A DNA stretch of 64,000 bases from NCBI RefSeq assembly GCF_003123725.1, contig NZ_QETA01000001.1:992001-1056000 (forward strand), written 5' to 3'. The notes below the pieces were generated by a model. That model was not told the DNA's origin, did not search any database, and saw only the letters and a program-made list of their open reading frames with translations. Made by a program: the position numbers and the translations under genes. The DNA comes from Corticimicrobacter populi (GTDB lineage: Bacteria > Pseudomonadota > Gammaproteobacteria > Burkholderiales > Burkholderiaceae_B). The first letter of the stretch is position 1, and every line of letters starts with the position of its first letter. This document shows positions 37,873 to 46,861 of this stretch, piece after piece.

Positions 37873-40800
37873 ATGCAACACCGTTTTACCCTCAGACCCC
37901 TACCCTTGCTGCTGGCCGCCCTCTGGGCCACCAGCGTCCAGGCACAGCCGGTACAGCCGGCCGACCCGAGCGGATCACATCGTGCTGCACAGCAGAATGC
38001 CGGTGCATCCGAGGTGCGCGAGATGCAGACCATCGAAGTGCGCGGCATCGGCCCCACTCCAGACGAACAGGGTGCCGACGAGGTGTTCCACAAGAACGTC
38101 TCCAACGTCTACATCGGTAGGGAAGAAATAGAACGCTACCGCATCGATGCCGCCGGCGATGTCCTCAAGGGCCTGAATGGTGTCTACAACATGAACACCC
38201 GTACGGCAGGCGGTGCCATCACCCCCAACATCCGTGGCATTTCCGGCAAGGGGCGCATCCCCGTCACCATCGACGGCACCGAGCAGACGGTCGACGTCTG
38301 GATGAACAACTATGGCGTGAGCGACCGCAACTATGTCGATCCGGCCCTGTTCCGCAGCATCGCCGTGGACAAGAGTCCCGACCTGAGCCGGGGCATGAAG
38401 CCCGGCGTGGGCGGCTCGGTGGCCATCCGCACCATCGAGGCTGACGACATCCTGCTCGAAGGCGAGACATGGGGTCTGATGCTGCGCACCGAAGCGTCCA
38501 ACAACAGCGTACGGCCACAGAACGAGCTGGGCCAGTACCTGGGACGGGACTATCGCACGATCGGTGCCACGGCCGATGGCGCAGGCGGCGGCATGGACCC
38601 CTACGACAGCAGCAAGTTCAGCCCCTATGCCCTGAAAATCGACGATCTGGCACCTCCGCGCAACCACAGCGGTCGCGACGATCTACGCTTTGGCGGCGAC
38701 CAGTCGATCATGCTGGCCGGGGCCTTCAAGACCGACCTGAGCGACGGCCTGCTGGCCTACACCTACCGCGACAAGGGCAATTACTTCGCCGGTCGGCACG
38801 GTGCCGACGGCTACCGCGACAACCCCGTCTACGACCTGGACGGCTGCGGCATCGAGTGCAAATCCTCGGCCGCCTTCGTCCCCAACATGGCCGCGATGTA
38901 TGCCCCTGGCGACGAGGTATTCAACAGCAATACCCGCAACGAAACCTGGCTGGCCAAGAACAACTGGAACCTGCCCAACGGCCAGAAAATCAGCCTGCAA
39001 TACATGCGCAACGATATCGTCTTTGGAGAGATCAACCCTTTCCAGTCGAGCTTCAACCTGAACTTCCACCAAGCCAATCCGATGTATCGCAACGGCATGG
39101 CCCCCCAGACGCAGAGCACCAACTCGCATATCCGCAGCAACACCTACAAACTGGGCTATGAACTCAAGCCCGAGGGCAACCGCTGGATCGACCTGGAAAC
39201 CAGCCTGTGGCGCGTCAAGACAGACAGCGAGCGCCACCAGAGCGGTGGCATGTCACTGGGGGTCAACAATCCGGACCAACTGCATGACAACTGGTATTAC
39301 TGCAATGTGCGCAACCAGGTACCGCCAGACTATGCCGACTATGGCTGGTCCTGCGCCGATCTCGGCGGCATGTTCGGCTTTGATGCCAATACCACGCGCG
39401 ACCAGATTCTCGCCCTCTCCAAGGACTGGTTCGGTGATGCCGACCGCACGGTGGTCTCGGGTGCGCTGCAGCGCACCCAGGTGACCCGCGACGGTGCCAG
39501 CCTCAGCAACCGCTTCAAGCTCACGCCGACCTTCAACCTGACCCTGGGTGCCGATTTCCAGCGCGAGCGTCTGGACGAAGAAAACACCATCGTCAACAGC
39601 CAGGACCTGTTCAATCAGTATGGCATGGCCACCGGCCTGGCCAAGCTGGCCGGCCCACGCGGTGGCAAGCGCCAGGAATGGGGCCTGAACCTGGTCATGA
39701 ACTGGCAGGCCACCTCCCGGCTGAGCGTGCAGGCGGGCATACGCTATCACCGGTTCTGGGTGCGCGACGAGGCGCTGGCGCGCGAACGTGCCAATCGCAA
39801 TGCGCGGTTTGCCTGGGGTGGAGGAGCCGAGAGATATATCGCAGGATTTTCCTTGCCCTACTGGAAGCTTGTTCCAGACGATACCGCCAAGAGTCTTAAA
39901 GAAGTCATTGCCCTGGAGAATGAATTCAACAAGCTTCTTAAGACCCAACAGCCATACGAAGAAGCACTGACCAAGGCTCAAGCGGCAAGAAAGACTTTTG
40001 AAGAAAAATATGGGAGCCGCGATTCTTATCAGCATGTACGCGCTATTGGCGCGGATATACCTCATTGGAACTACGACCAGGATCTAAGCCAAACAGCCAT
40101 CTACCAACTGGTGACTGACAACATCATTCCTTTCCAAAATGGCAAACCGGATGCATCCCAGAATCGGCTGAATCCGGAAATTTTCAGTGAAACCACAACA
40201 GATCCGCAACCAGACACCCAAGGTACTTACTACAAATATTTAACAGGCATTCAATTCGGCATAGATCCTTACGAGGCTAAAAAAGACACGCCCATAGACA
40301 CCAGAAATATCGATACGAGCAGCTACAACGAACAGGAAATTAACGATCTGGTATTGACCACCAATCCAACACCAAAAGCCGCTCTCAAAGACATAACAGA
40401 AAACCAAAAATGGGCGCAGCCGCAAAAAATGACCGGTGATGCCTGGGCCCCCATGCTGGCACTGACCTTCGCCCTGACCGACAACCAGCGCCTGTTCGCC
40501 CGCTATGCGGAATTGACGCGCTTTCCCAGCCTGTACGAGGCGACCTCGTCTTCCATCGCCGGCCTGATCAGCCAGCCGACCACGCCCGGCTTCGACCTCA
40601 AGCCCGAGCGCAGCCGCAACTGGGAGGTTGGCTACGGCTTTGACTTCACGCCCTTTTGGGACAGGCTGGAATATGGCGACGTGCGCCTGACGTATTTCGA
40701 CAATACGATCGAGAACGTCATCGACACCACCGACGACCGCAGCATCACCCAGTACGACAAGAAGATCACCCGTGGCCTGGAGCTGCAGAGCCGCATCGAT

Positions 40801-41295
40801 ACCGGCGGGTTCTTTGCCTCGCTGGGCGGCACCTACCGGCTCAAGAACGTCACCTGCGATACCGACATGGCCTTCGCCTACGACATGTACCTGCAGCGGG
40901 TGCCGGAATGCATCGAGGGCGGCTTCGGTGCCACGCGTTTCTATCAGTCGCTGCAGCCCAAATACTCGATCAACGTCGACCTGGGCACGCGTCTGTTCAA
41001 CCGCCAGCTCGAGCTGGGCCTGCGCGGCATCTACCACGGCAAGGTCGAAACCAAGCAGTATGATCGCCTGCTTGCGCAGGGGCTGGAACGGATTTTCACC
41101 ACCACTGGCAAGCCCTATCACTGGCGTCCCACCCTGTTGCTGGATGCCTATGGTCGCTACCAGATCAACAAGAACCTGGCCGTGCATGCCAGCGTGACCA
41201 ACCTGACCAATCGCTATTACCTCGACCCCATGTCCAACGTGCCTACGCCCGGCCCTGGCCGCACAGTCACGCTAGGCATGCAGCTTCAGTTCTGA
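37873..41295 (+). CDS. hphR: TonB-dependent outer-membrane receptor of a Slam/hemophilin system
   Basis: 1140 residues from the ATG at 37873 (GGGAG ten bases upstream), opening with a signal peptide (LPLLLAALWATSVQAQ). TonB box TIEVRG; plug domain with DVLKGLNGVYNMNTRTAGGA and the VDPALFRSIAVDK / GMKPGVGGSVAIRTI pattern seen in heme-protein receptors beside Slam genes. The barrel ends in a terminal Phe (TLGMQLQF). Expected to take heme from the partner hemophilin-like protein and transport it with TonB energy. Residues about 656-856 are encoded by an AT-rich block. The symbol is by context and by analogy with Acinetobacter. Confidence 0.88.
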   Translation: MQHRFTLRPLPLLLAALWATSVQAQPVQPADPSGSHRAAQQNAGASEVREMQTIEVRGIGPTPDEQGADEVFHKNVSNVYIGREEIERYRIDAAGDVLKGLNGVYNMNTRTAGGAITPNIRGISGKGRIPVTIDGTEQTVDVWMNNYGVSDRNYVDPALFRSIAVDKSPDLSRGMKPGVGGSVAIRTIEADDILLEGETWGLMLRTEASNNSVRPQNELGQYLGRDYRTIGATADGAGGGMDPYDSSKFSPYALKIDDLAPPRNHSGRDDLRFGGDQSIMLAGAFKTDLSDGLLAYTYRDKGNYFAGRHGADGYRDNPVYDLDGCGIECKSSAAFVPNMAAMYAPGDEVFNSNTRNETWLAKNNWNLPNGQKISLQYMRNDIVFGEINPFQSSFNLNFHQANPMYRNGMAPQTQSTNSHIRSNTYKLGYELKPEGNRWIDLETSLWRVKTDSERHQSGGMSLGVNNPDQLHDNWYYCNVRNQVPPDYADYGWSCADLGGMFGFDANTTRDQILALSKDWFGDADRTVVSGALQRTQVTRDGASLSNRFKLTPTFNLTLGADFQRERLDEENTIVNSQDLFNQYGMATGLAKLAGPRGGKRQEWGLNLVMNWQATSRLSVQAGIRYHRFWVRDEALARERANRNARFAWGGGAERYIAGFSLPYWKLVPDDTAKSLKEVIALENEFNKLLKTQQPYEEALTKAQAARKTFEEKYGSRDSYQHVRAIGADIPHWNYDQDLSQTAIYQLVTDNIIPFQNGKPDASQNRLNPEIFSETTTDPQPDTQGTYYKYLTGIQFGIDPYEAKKDTPIDTRNIDTSSYNEQEINDLVLTTNPTPKAALKDITENQKWAQPQKMTGDAWAPMLALTFALTDNQRLFARYAELTRFPSLYEATSSSIAGLISQPTTPGFDLKPERSRNWEVGYGFDFTPFWDRLEYGDVRLTYFDNTIENVIDTTDDRSITQYDKKITRGLELQSRIDTGGFFASLGGTYRLKNVTCDTDMAFAYDMYLQRVPECIEGGFGATRFYQSLQPKYSINVDLGTRLFNRQLELGLRGIYHGKVETKQYDRLLAQGLERIFTTTGKPYHWRPTLLLDAYGRYQINKNLAVHASVTNLTNRYYLDPMSNVPTPGPGRTVTLGMQLQF
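39840..40440 (+). other. AT-rich mosaic block inside the receptor gene
   Basis: Composition falls abruptly from about 65% GC to about 45% GC by eye for roughly 600 bases and returns just as sharply at about 40440. Codon choice shifts too (many AAA, AAT, ATA, TTA, GAA). It encodes a charged, partly helical stretch (EVIALENEFNKLLK, KAQAARKTFEEKYG) and then Thr/Asp/Asn-rich sequence, like a large extracellular loop. The reading frame is kept. Confidence 0.75.
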
Positions 41296-41302
41296 GTTTT
41301 TG

Positions 41303-41321
41303 CCGGTTTTCCAAAAACCGG
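41303..41321 (+). repeat. Hairpin between receptor and hemophilin-like genes
   Basis: CCGGTTTT (41303-41310), loop CCA, AAAACCGG (41314-41321), an 8-bp perfect stem eight bases after the receptor stop codon. No T-tract follows, so it may be an mRNA processing or stability element rather than a terminator. Confidence 0.6.
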
Positions 41322-41353
41322 TCCTTTCCCATGTTCCTCACAAGGAGAACAGC

Positions 41354-42262
41354 ATGTCCAAGCGCATTCTCGCAGTGGCTTTGATGGCTTCGGTCGTATC
41401 GGCGCATGCCGCCGTGATCGGCGGCTCTACGAATACATCCAAGATCGACCCCAAGGCCTCCACCCTACTGCCGTTCGGTGCCGACAAGCCGGGCCTGTCC
41501 ATCAATGGGTCTTCCATCGTCATCAATCTGGAGGACGGCCCCATCAAGCACATCAACCAGAAATACAGCAATACGCCGATCAACAGCAGTCCCACCCAGA
41601 ACGTCAATGGCGCGCTGAATCCGAAATACCTGACGCTGAAAGACGTCAACCCGGTCATCGGTCTTTTCACCAATCCGACGCTGGGCCAGGTCTGGTACGA
41701 AAAACGCGCCTACGACACGCAGATCTACAGCGTGCGGCAAATCGCCGATCCGGCCATCCCGGCCGCGCCCAAATTCGGCGGCCTGGTGATCGCCAAGGTC
41801 CCCAACCTGCCGGCCGGCACCTCGGTCTATTTCGGTGAGTGGGCGCCACGCGCCGGCAATCCCAGCACCGGGTCCGATACCAACCTGAACCTGAACAGCG
41901 CGGACCATACCGTGTGGTACGTCGGTGAAAACCCGACCGGCAATACCACCGGGCTGGCGACCGCCAACTACAACGTACTTGGCGTCAACCAGCACACACC
42001 CGGACAAAATGATTTCTACACCGGCGTACTGACGGCAGCGTTCGGATCTGCGAACCCTAGCCTCAGTGGGAGTTTGGTCCGCGGTTCAGACCAGATCAAT
42101 TTTGCAGGTACTGTGATCAACAACACCAATGGCACCTTCGCCAAGGGCAATGAGATCAAGGGCCAATTCTACGGCGCAGGTGCCGCAGCCCTGGCCGGTT
42201 ACACGACGCGAGGCACCACTGACACTCGTGACGACATTGCCTTCGGCGGCCGCAAGCAGTAA
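41354..42262 (+). CDS. hphA: Hemophilin-like secreted heme-binding protein (Slam substrate)
   Basis: 302 residues from the ATG at 41354 (AAGGAG seven bases upstream). A signal peptide (RILAVALMASVVSAHAA) without a lipobox Cys shows a soluble exported protein, as for Acinetobacter HphA, unlike TbpB-type lipoproteins. The C-terminal half has the small beta-barrel pattern of Slam substrates: GSDQINFAGTVINN and KGQFYGAGAAALAGY, the TbpB/Hpu barrel signature recognised by Slam. The N-terminal half would be the ligand domain; candidate heme ligands cannot be fixed by eye. Located between its presumed receptor and Slam. Heme as ligand is inferred from context. Confidence 0.82.
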   Translation: MSKRILAVALMASVVSAHAAVIGGSTNTSKIDPKASTLLPFGADKPGLSINGSSIVINLEDGPIKHINQKYSNTPINSSPTQNVNGALNPKYLTLKDVNPVIGLFTNPTLGQVWYEKRAYDTQIYSVRQIADPAIPAAPKFGGLVIAKVPNLPAGTSVYFGEWAPRAGNPSTGSDTNLNLNSADHTVWYVGENPTGNTTGLATANYNVLGVNQHTPGQNDFYTGVLTAAFGSANPSLSGSLVRGSDQINFAGTVINNTNGTFAKGNEIKGQFYGAGAAALAGYTTRGTTDTRDDIAFGGRKQ

Positions 42263-42281
42263 TCCAGGCTGAAGCCAGACC

Positions 42282-42312
42282 GCATGCAGGACACGCAACC
42301 CGTCCTGCATGC
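42282..42312 (+). repeat. Strong hairpin between hemophilin-like and slam genes
   Basis: GCATGCAGGAC (42282-42292) and GTCCTGCATGC (42302-42312), an 11-bp perfect stem with a 9-base loop, 20 bases after the hphA stop. No T-tract. It overlaps an ATG at 42284 that is in frame with slam, which argues against that start. Confidence 0.75.
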
Positions 42313-42397
42313 CGGGCGGCATCAGTCGCTGATTCCGCCCGCTCCGGCTCCATCACCGATTCGCACTATTCCCGTTCGCCCTACCCGATGGCAGATC

Positions 42398-43876
42398 ATG
42401 AAACTTCCGCTGCACCCGCTCCTGCTGACCTGCTTCCTGTTGCTGGCGCTGCCGCCTGCAGTCCAGGCCAACGATGACGATACCCGTTTCCTGCTGGATG
42501 CCACCCGCCAGCGCATGGAGCGTGAACAACGCGGCGGCTGGCTGCCGGATACGCCATCAGTTGAAGGACGGCGCATCGTCATCGAGGGGCAGGAATACCG
42601 CGTGGGAGAAAGCGCGGATGAACTGGCGCTGGGGATCTACTACGCCATCAATTTCCAGCAATGGCACAAGGTCGAGGAGTTTCTCTCCAAATACCGGCTG
42701 CTGGCCGGTCACCAGCCCGCGCTGGTGCTGCTGGCCGAGGGCCTGGTGGCGCGAGCGCGAGGCGATATCGGCACGGCGCTGGACAGGCTGGAAGCTGCCG
42801 AACAGGCCGCACCCGGTGACGTCCGCATCCAGCTAGAACTGGCGCGCGCCTACGCCGAGGACTACCAGAACCGGGAGGCCATCCGCCAATTCGACCTGGC
42901 CGAGCAAGGTAATATCCCGGACGCGACCCGGCAGGTCATCCGCGGCAATCTCGACGCCATCGCACAACGCAGCCGCTGGCACGGTTCATTCAGTATCGGG
43001 CGTGGCTACAACAACAATATCAACCAGGGCAACGGTGCCGAGCAGTGCATTGCCGGCATACTGGACATCTGCTTCGTGACCGAAGCGCTGCCCAAGCCCA
43101 TCGGTTCTTTCTTCACCGGCTATCAGGCCACGCTGCAACGCAGCGTGCCGCTCGCGGGACACCACAACCTGCTGCTGCGCGCCCTGGCCTACGGTGCCCA
43201 ATACGACAGCAAGGACCACCAGAACATCTATCTGCAGGACAACAGCGACAATACGACCTTGCTGCAGGCTGGCTACAACTTCAAGAATGCAGCCACCGAG
43301 TTCACCCTGTCCCCCACTTTCGAACACTACTATCGGGATGGTCATACCAACTACACCGCGCCGGGGCTGGACCTGAGCCTGACGCGCGATCTCGGCCCAC
43401 GCTGGTCCCTGCATACCCAGGGCAGCACCAAGCGCTATCATTATTCGGATACCGAAAAACAGTATTTTGCCGATTACACCCTGGCCTCCGGCGGCTTTGG
43501 CATCAGCCACAATTTCTCACCGCTGGCGTCGGTCTATGCCGGCATGGACTGGACCCGTCGCAAATACGACTGGGATGCCTCCAGCAGCCGTGAACAGGCC
43601 GTGCGGATCAGTGCCTTCAAGCTGTTCGAAAGCGGTATCTACGTCAACGCGATGGCCATCTACCGGGACAGCCGCTACGATGCGACGACTTTCCTGTCGG
43701 ACTCGCCGCGCCACGATACCCAGAAAATGCTGATTGCCGCAGTCGGTGCGCCGCGTTGGACGATCGGCGGTTTTTATCCGGAAATCCGATTCAAGCGTGT
43801 CATCAACCGCAGCAACCTGCTCTACTACGGATACCGGCAGAGCGAAGTCTCGCTGAACTTCAAATACAACTTCTGA
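42398..43876 (+). CDS. slam: Slam outer-membrane translocon (DUF560, type XI secretion)
   Basis: 492 residues. Signal peptide (LPLHPLLLTCFLLLALPPAV then QA); periplasmic TPR-like domain (about 60-195: ELALGIYYAINFQQW, LVLLAEGLVARARGD, IQLELARAYAEDYQNREAI, then FDLAEQG); and a C-terminal barrel (about 200-492) with alternating aromatic strands and a terminal Phe (SLNFKYNF). This is the Slam/PF04575 architecture. Slams move TbpB-like lipoproteins and hemophilins across the outer membrane. The ATG at 42398 is chosen because the signal peptide follows directly; earlier starts fall in the hairpin. Last gene of the operon; 4 bases separate it from the convergent uvrA-like gene. Confidence 0.9.
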   Translation: MKLPLHPLLLTCFLLLALPPAVQANDDDTRFLLDATRQRMEREQRGGWLPDTPSVEGRRIVIEGQEYRVGESADELALGIYYAINFQQWHKVEEFLSKYRLLAGHQPALVLLAEGLVARARGDIGTALDRLEAAEQAAPGDVRIQLELARAYAEDYQNREAIRQFDLAEQGNIPDATRQVIRGNLDAIAQRSRWHGSFSIGRGYNNNINQGNGAEQCIAGILDICFVTEALPKPIGSFFTGYQATLQRSVPLAGHHNLLLRALAYGAQYDSKDHQNIYLQDNSDNTTLLQAGYNFKNAATEFTLSPTFEHYYRDGHTNYTAPGLDLSLTRDLGPRWSLHTQGSTKRYHYSDTEKQYFADYTLASGGFGISHNFSPLASVYAGMDWTRRKYDWDASSSREQAVRISAFKLFESGIYVNAMAIYRDSRYDATTFLSDSPRHDTQKMLIAAVGAPRWTIGGFYPEIRFKRVINRSNLLYYGYRQSEVSLNFKYNF

Positions 43877-43880
43877 GGCC

Positions 43881-46193
43881 TCAGGATGCAGGCTTCCAGC
43901 CATCCATATGACGCCGCAGGAAAGGCCTCGTGACTGATCGCGGTGCCTCGACCATCATCTGCGGCGTGCCTTCGAAAATGACCTGTCCACCTTGCCGGCC
44001 AGCCCCCGGTCCCATTTCGATCAGCCAGTCGGCGTGAGCCATGACATCGAGGTTGTGCTCGACCACCACGACCGTGCTGCCCTGAGTTGTCAGCGTATCG
44101 AAAATATCCAGTAGCCGCTCGACATCAGCCATATGCAGGCCAGAGGTGGGTTCATCGAATACATACAGCGTTCCCGCTTCGGCCAGCCGGGAAGCCAGCT
44201 TGAGCCGCTGGCGCTCGCCACCGGATAAAGTGCTCAGGCGTTGCCCGAGCATGGGATACCCCAGCCCTGTCGTGAGCAAACGCCTCAGCAGCGTGCAGAT
44301 GTCCACGCCCACCGCACCGGCCTGCTGTGCGGCGAAGTGCTGCAAGGCCCGGGCCACAGAGAATGACAGCACCTCGGCAATGTTGCACCCCAGCCAGGTG
44401 GCAGCGCGCGCCGCCGGATTGAAACCCGTACCATCGCAGGCTTCGCAAGGCGTTTCCACGCTGTCCATGAATGCCAGGTCGGTCTGGACAAGGCCCAAGC
44501 CCTTGCAATCCGGGCAAGCCCCCTGGGCGTTGCTGCTGAAGAGACTGGCTGGCTGCCCACAGGCCCTGGAAAAACCAGCACGGATGACATCGAGTACACC
44601 GATGTAGCTGGCGACCGAAGCTCGCCGCGTACCGCCGAGCCCATGCTGGTCGATCAGGATGGCCTCAGGGTAATGGCGTGGCAGCAGGCGATTCACCAGG
44701 GTACTTTTACCCGATCCCGCCACACCGGCCACCACAGTCAGCACGCCTGCGGGAATGGCAACACTGACATCATGCAGACTGTGCAGGGAAAGATGGTTCA
44801 GTGGCAACCAGCGCGTTGCCCCGCGAGGTATGCGACTGGCGGGGACAGGTCGACGCAGGCAACGACCCGTCAAGGTATCGGCCTGGCGCAGCCCGGCGCA
44901 GTCGCCCTGATAGACCACGTCGCCACCTTCCGTGCCAGCGCCCGGCCCCATGTCCACCACATGATCGGCAACCGCGATCACATCAGGATCGTGCTCGACC
45001 ACCAGCACGGTATTGCCGTTGTCACGCAAGCCGCGCAGCAATGCATTGAGCTGGTGAACATCCCTGGGATGCAGGCCCACGCTGGGTTCGTCGAAGATAT
45101 AGGCAATATCGGAAAGACTGCTGCCCAGATGGCGTACCATCTTGACACGCTGCGACTCGCCGCCGGACAGGCTGGTGGTATCGCGCCCCAGACTGAGATA
45201 GTCCAGGCCGATGGCCACCATCTGCGACAGACGTTCGATGATGGCCGCAACCACAGTCGCCACCGGCGCAATCTGCAGACTGCGCATGAATGACAACAGA
45301 TCGGCTATATCCATGGCCGCACAACCCGCGATGGACTTGCCGGCGATCCGACAGGACAGGATGGTCGGATTGAGCCGTGCACCACCACAATCAGAACAGG
45401 GCTGGCGAGTAATCACCTGTGCAAGGCCCTCGCGTTCTGCCTGGGTCAGGCGGCTGGGTTCATGGTCGAGATAGGCCCGCCTGAAACGCGGCACGATTCC
45501 CTGGAAGCGGGCCGTTGCAGGCCACTCAGGCAAAGGTGTGGGTACCGGCAGGTCGTCGGCATGCAGCAGTATGTTCCAATGCTCGGGACTGAAATCCGCC
45601 AGTGGCTTGTCGCAATCGAAGAGCCCCGCGCAGACATAGCGCTTCCATCGATACGTACCGGGCGCAAAGGTCGGAAACCGGATGGCCCCCTGGTTCAGCG
45701 ACAGGCTGCGGTCGATCAGTCTCTCCAGGTCGAGTCGATCCACCACGCCCAGTCCCTGGCAGGCCGGACACATCCCCTGTGGATGGTTAAAGGAAAACAC
45801 ATTGGCATAGCCCACGAAAGGCTGGCCCGCACGGGCAAACAACAGCCGCAGCAATGGCGAAATATCGGTGGCTGTGCCCACTGTCGAACGGGCATTGCCG
45901 CCCAGCGGCTTCTGATCCACGATGATGGAAGCCGGCAGGTTGCGCAGGGCATCGGCCTGTGGTTGCCCGTAATGCGGCAGGCGATGCCGGACAAAGGCGC
46001 TGTGATGCTCGTTGAGCAGACGCTGCGACTCGGCAGCGATGGTATCAAAGACCAGCGAGGACTTGCCCGAGCCTGACACACCAGTGAATACGGTAATGCA
46101 ATGCTTAGGAATCTTCAGGCTGACGTCGCGCAGATTATTGCTGCGAGCCCCCACGATCTCGATATCCCGATAAGCGCCGGCACGCAGGTTCAT
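43881..46193 (-). CDS. UvrA-like ABC ATPase (short paralog, DrrC/UvrA2 type)
   Basis: 770 residues, well short of true UvrA (about 940). Two ABC modules: GVSGSGKSS and GVAGSGKST Walker A, TSLSGGESQRVKM and STLSGGERQRLKL signatures, IFDEPSVGLHP and VFDEPTSGLH Walker B. Zinc-finger Cys pairs remain in part (CPACQGLG, CSDCGG, CPDCKGLG, CEACDGTG), but the UvrB-binding insert appears missing. Such paralogs are associated with resistance to DNA-binding drugs. It is coupled to a MarR regulator (ATGA overlap) and diverges from an MFS exporter, consistent with drug defence. It should not be taken as the housekeeping uvrA. Confidence 0.9.
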   Translation of the reverse strand: MNLRAGAYRDIEIVGARSNNLRDVSLKIPKHCITVFTGVSGSGKSSLVFDTIAAESQRLLNEHHSAFVRHRLPHYGQPQADALRNLPASIIVDQKPLGGNARSTVGTATDISPLLRLLFARAGQPFVGYANVFSFNHPQGMCPACQGLGVVDRLDLERLIDRSLSLNQGAIRFPTFAPGTYRWKRYVCAGLFDCDKPLADFSPEHWNILLHADDLPVPTPLPEWPATARFQGIVPRFRRAYLDHEPSRLTQAEREGLAQVITRQPCSDCGGARLNPTILSCRIAGKSIAGCAAMDIADLLSFMRSLQIAPVATVVAAIIERLSQMVAIGLDYLSLGRDTTSLSGGESQRVKMVRHLGSSLSDIAYIFDEPSVGLHPRDVHQLNALLRGLRDNGNTVLVVEHDPDVIAVADHVVDMGPGAGTEGGDVVYQGDCAGLRQADTLTGRCLRRPVPASRIPRGATRWLPLNHLSLHSLHDVSVAIPAGVLTVVAGVAGSGKSTLVNRLLPRHYPEAILIDQHGLGGTRRASVASYIGVLDVIRAGFSRACGQPASLFSSNAQGACPDCKGLGLVQTDLAFMDSVETPCEACDGTGFNPAARAATWLGCNIAEVLSFSVARALQHFAAQQAGAVGVDICTLLRRLLTTGLGYPMLGQRLSTLSGGERQRLKLASRLAEAGTLYVFDEPTSGLHMADVERLLDIFDTLTTQGSTVVVVEHNLDVMAHADWLIEMGPGAGRQGGQVIFEGTPQMMVEAPRSVTRPFLRRHMDGWKPAS

Positions 46194-46657
46194 GCCGGTT
46201 CCCGTTCGTCTGCCTGTCCACTGATCTGCAATGCAGCACTGACTTTTTCACACAGTTCAGTGAAGATCGCCTGCTCACCAGGCGACAGCGCTGCCATGAC
46301 GCGCAGCGCAGCGTCATGCCGGCCCATGGCCGCCCTCATCAGGAAATCACGACCGCGTGGAGCCAGCAGCGTCAGCTGTTCACGACGGTCATCCTCGCCT
46401 TGCGCCTGTGCGACCAGCCCCAGATCCTTGAGCACACGCAGCGACTTGGAAATACCGGTGCGTGCCACGCCCAGTCGTGCCCCAAGCAGAGAGGGTGTCA
46501 TGGCTCCCTGCAGACGCAACAGTTCGAGAATGTCGTATTGAGCCCAATTCACAGCCTCAGAGGTGTAGCGCGCACGCCGCGCCACGAGGATACACTGCAG
46601 ATGCGACAGCGCATTTTCCAGGGGATCGGGCTCATCGATTGAGGCTATTGATACCAT
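46190..46657 (-). CDS. MarR-family transcriptional regulator
   Basis: 155 residues with the MarR winged-helix pattern: QYDILELLRLQGAMTPSLLG, ARLGVARTGISKSLRVLKDL and the wing GLVAQAQGEDDRREQLTLL. It is expected to repress its own operon with the UvrA-like gene and the divergent MFS gene through the palindromes at 46671 and 46721, and to be released by a small ligand. Confidence 0.92.
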   Translation of the reverse strand: MVSIASIDEPDPLENALSHLQCILVARRARYTSEAVNWAQYDILELLRLQGAMTPSLLGARLGVARTGISKSLRVLKDLGLVAQAQGEDDRREQLTLLAPRGRDFLMRAAMGRHDAALRVMAALSPGEQAIFTELCEKVSAALQISGQADEREPA

Positions 46658-46670
46658 ATCGCACCTTTGG

Positions 46671-46684
46671 TTTCCATACGGAAA
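46671..46684. promoter_or_regulatory. MarR-type operator, site 1
   Basis: Inverted repeat TTTCC-ATAC-GGAAA, 14 bases upstream of the marR start codon. Shares the TTTCC/GGAAA half-sites with the second palindrome 50 bases away. Confidence 0.65.
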
Positions 46685-46720
46685 TTCAAAACAATTAAAT
46701 ATGCCTAAATTCTAGAATAA

Positions 46721-46740
46721 TAATTTCCATTTGGAAATTA
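46721..46740. promoter_or_regulatory. MarR-type operator, site 2
   Basis: A 20-base element with perfect 9-bp arms, TAATTTCCA-TT-TGGAAATTA. With site 1 it brackets the AT-rich divergent promoter region between marR/uvrA-like and the MFS gene. Confidence 0.75.
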
Positions 46741-46861
46741 AATCATTACAGATATTGTGCCAGCACAACTCTATATCAATAGGAAAAATAGATTCGATCT
46801 TGAAAGCGCTGCCCATTGCCGCTATCGTGTTGCGCTTCGGTTTCCTACCCTGCGAGTTGCC

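Noticed and set aside
42284-42397. N-terminal extension of the Slam protein from an ATG at 42284
   Set aside because: The extension lies in the strong hairpin, is not signal-peptide-like, and the true signal peptide begins at 42398.
43881-46193. Housekeeping excinuclease subunit UvrA
   Set aside because: At 770 residues it is far too short, appears to lack the UvrB-binding insert and is MarR-linked; best read as a paralog.
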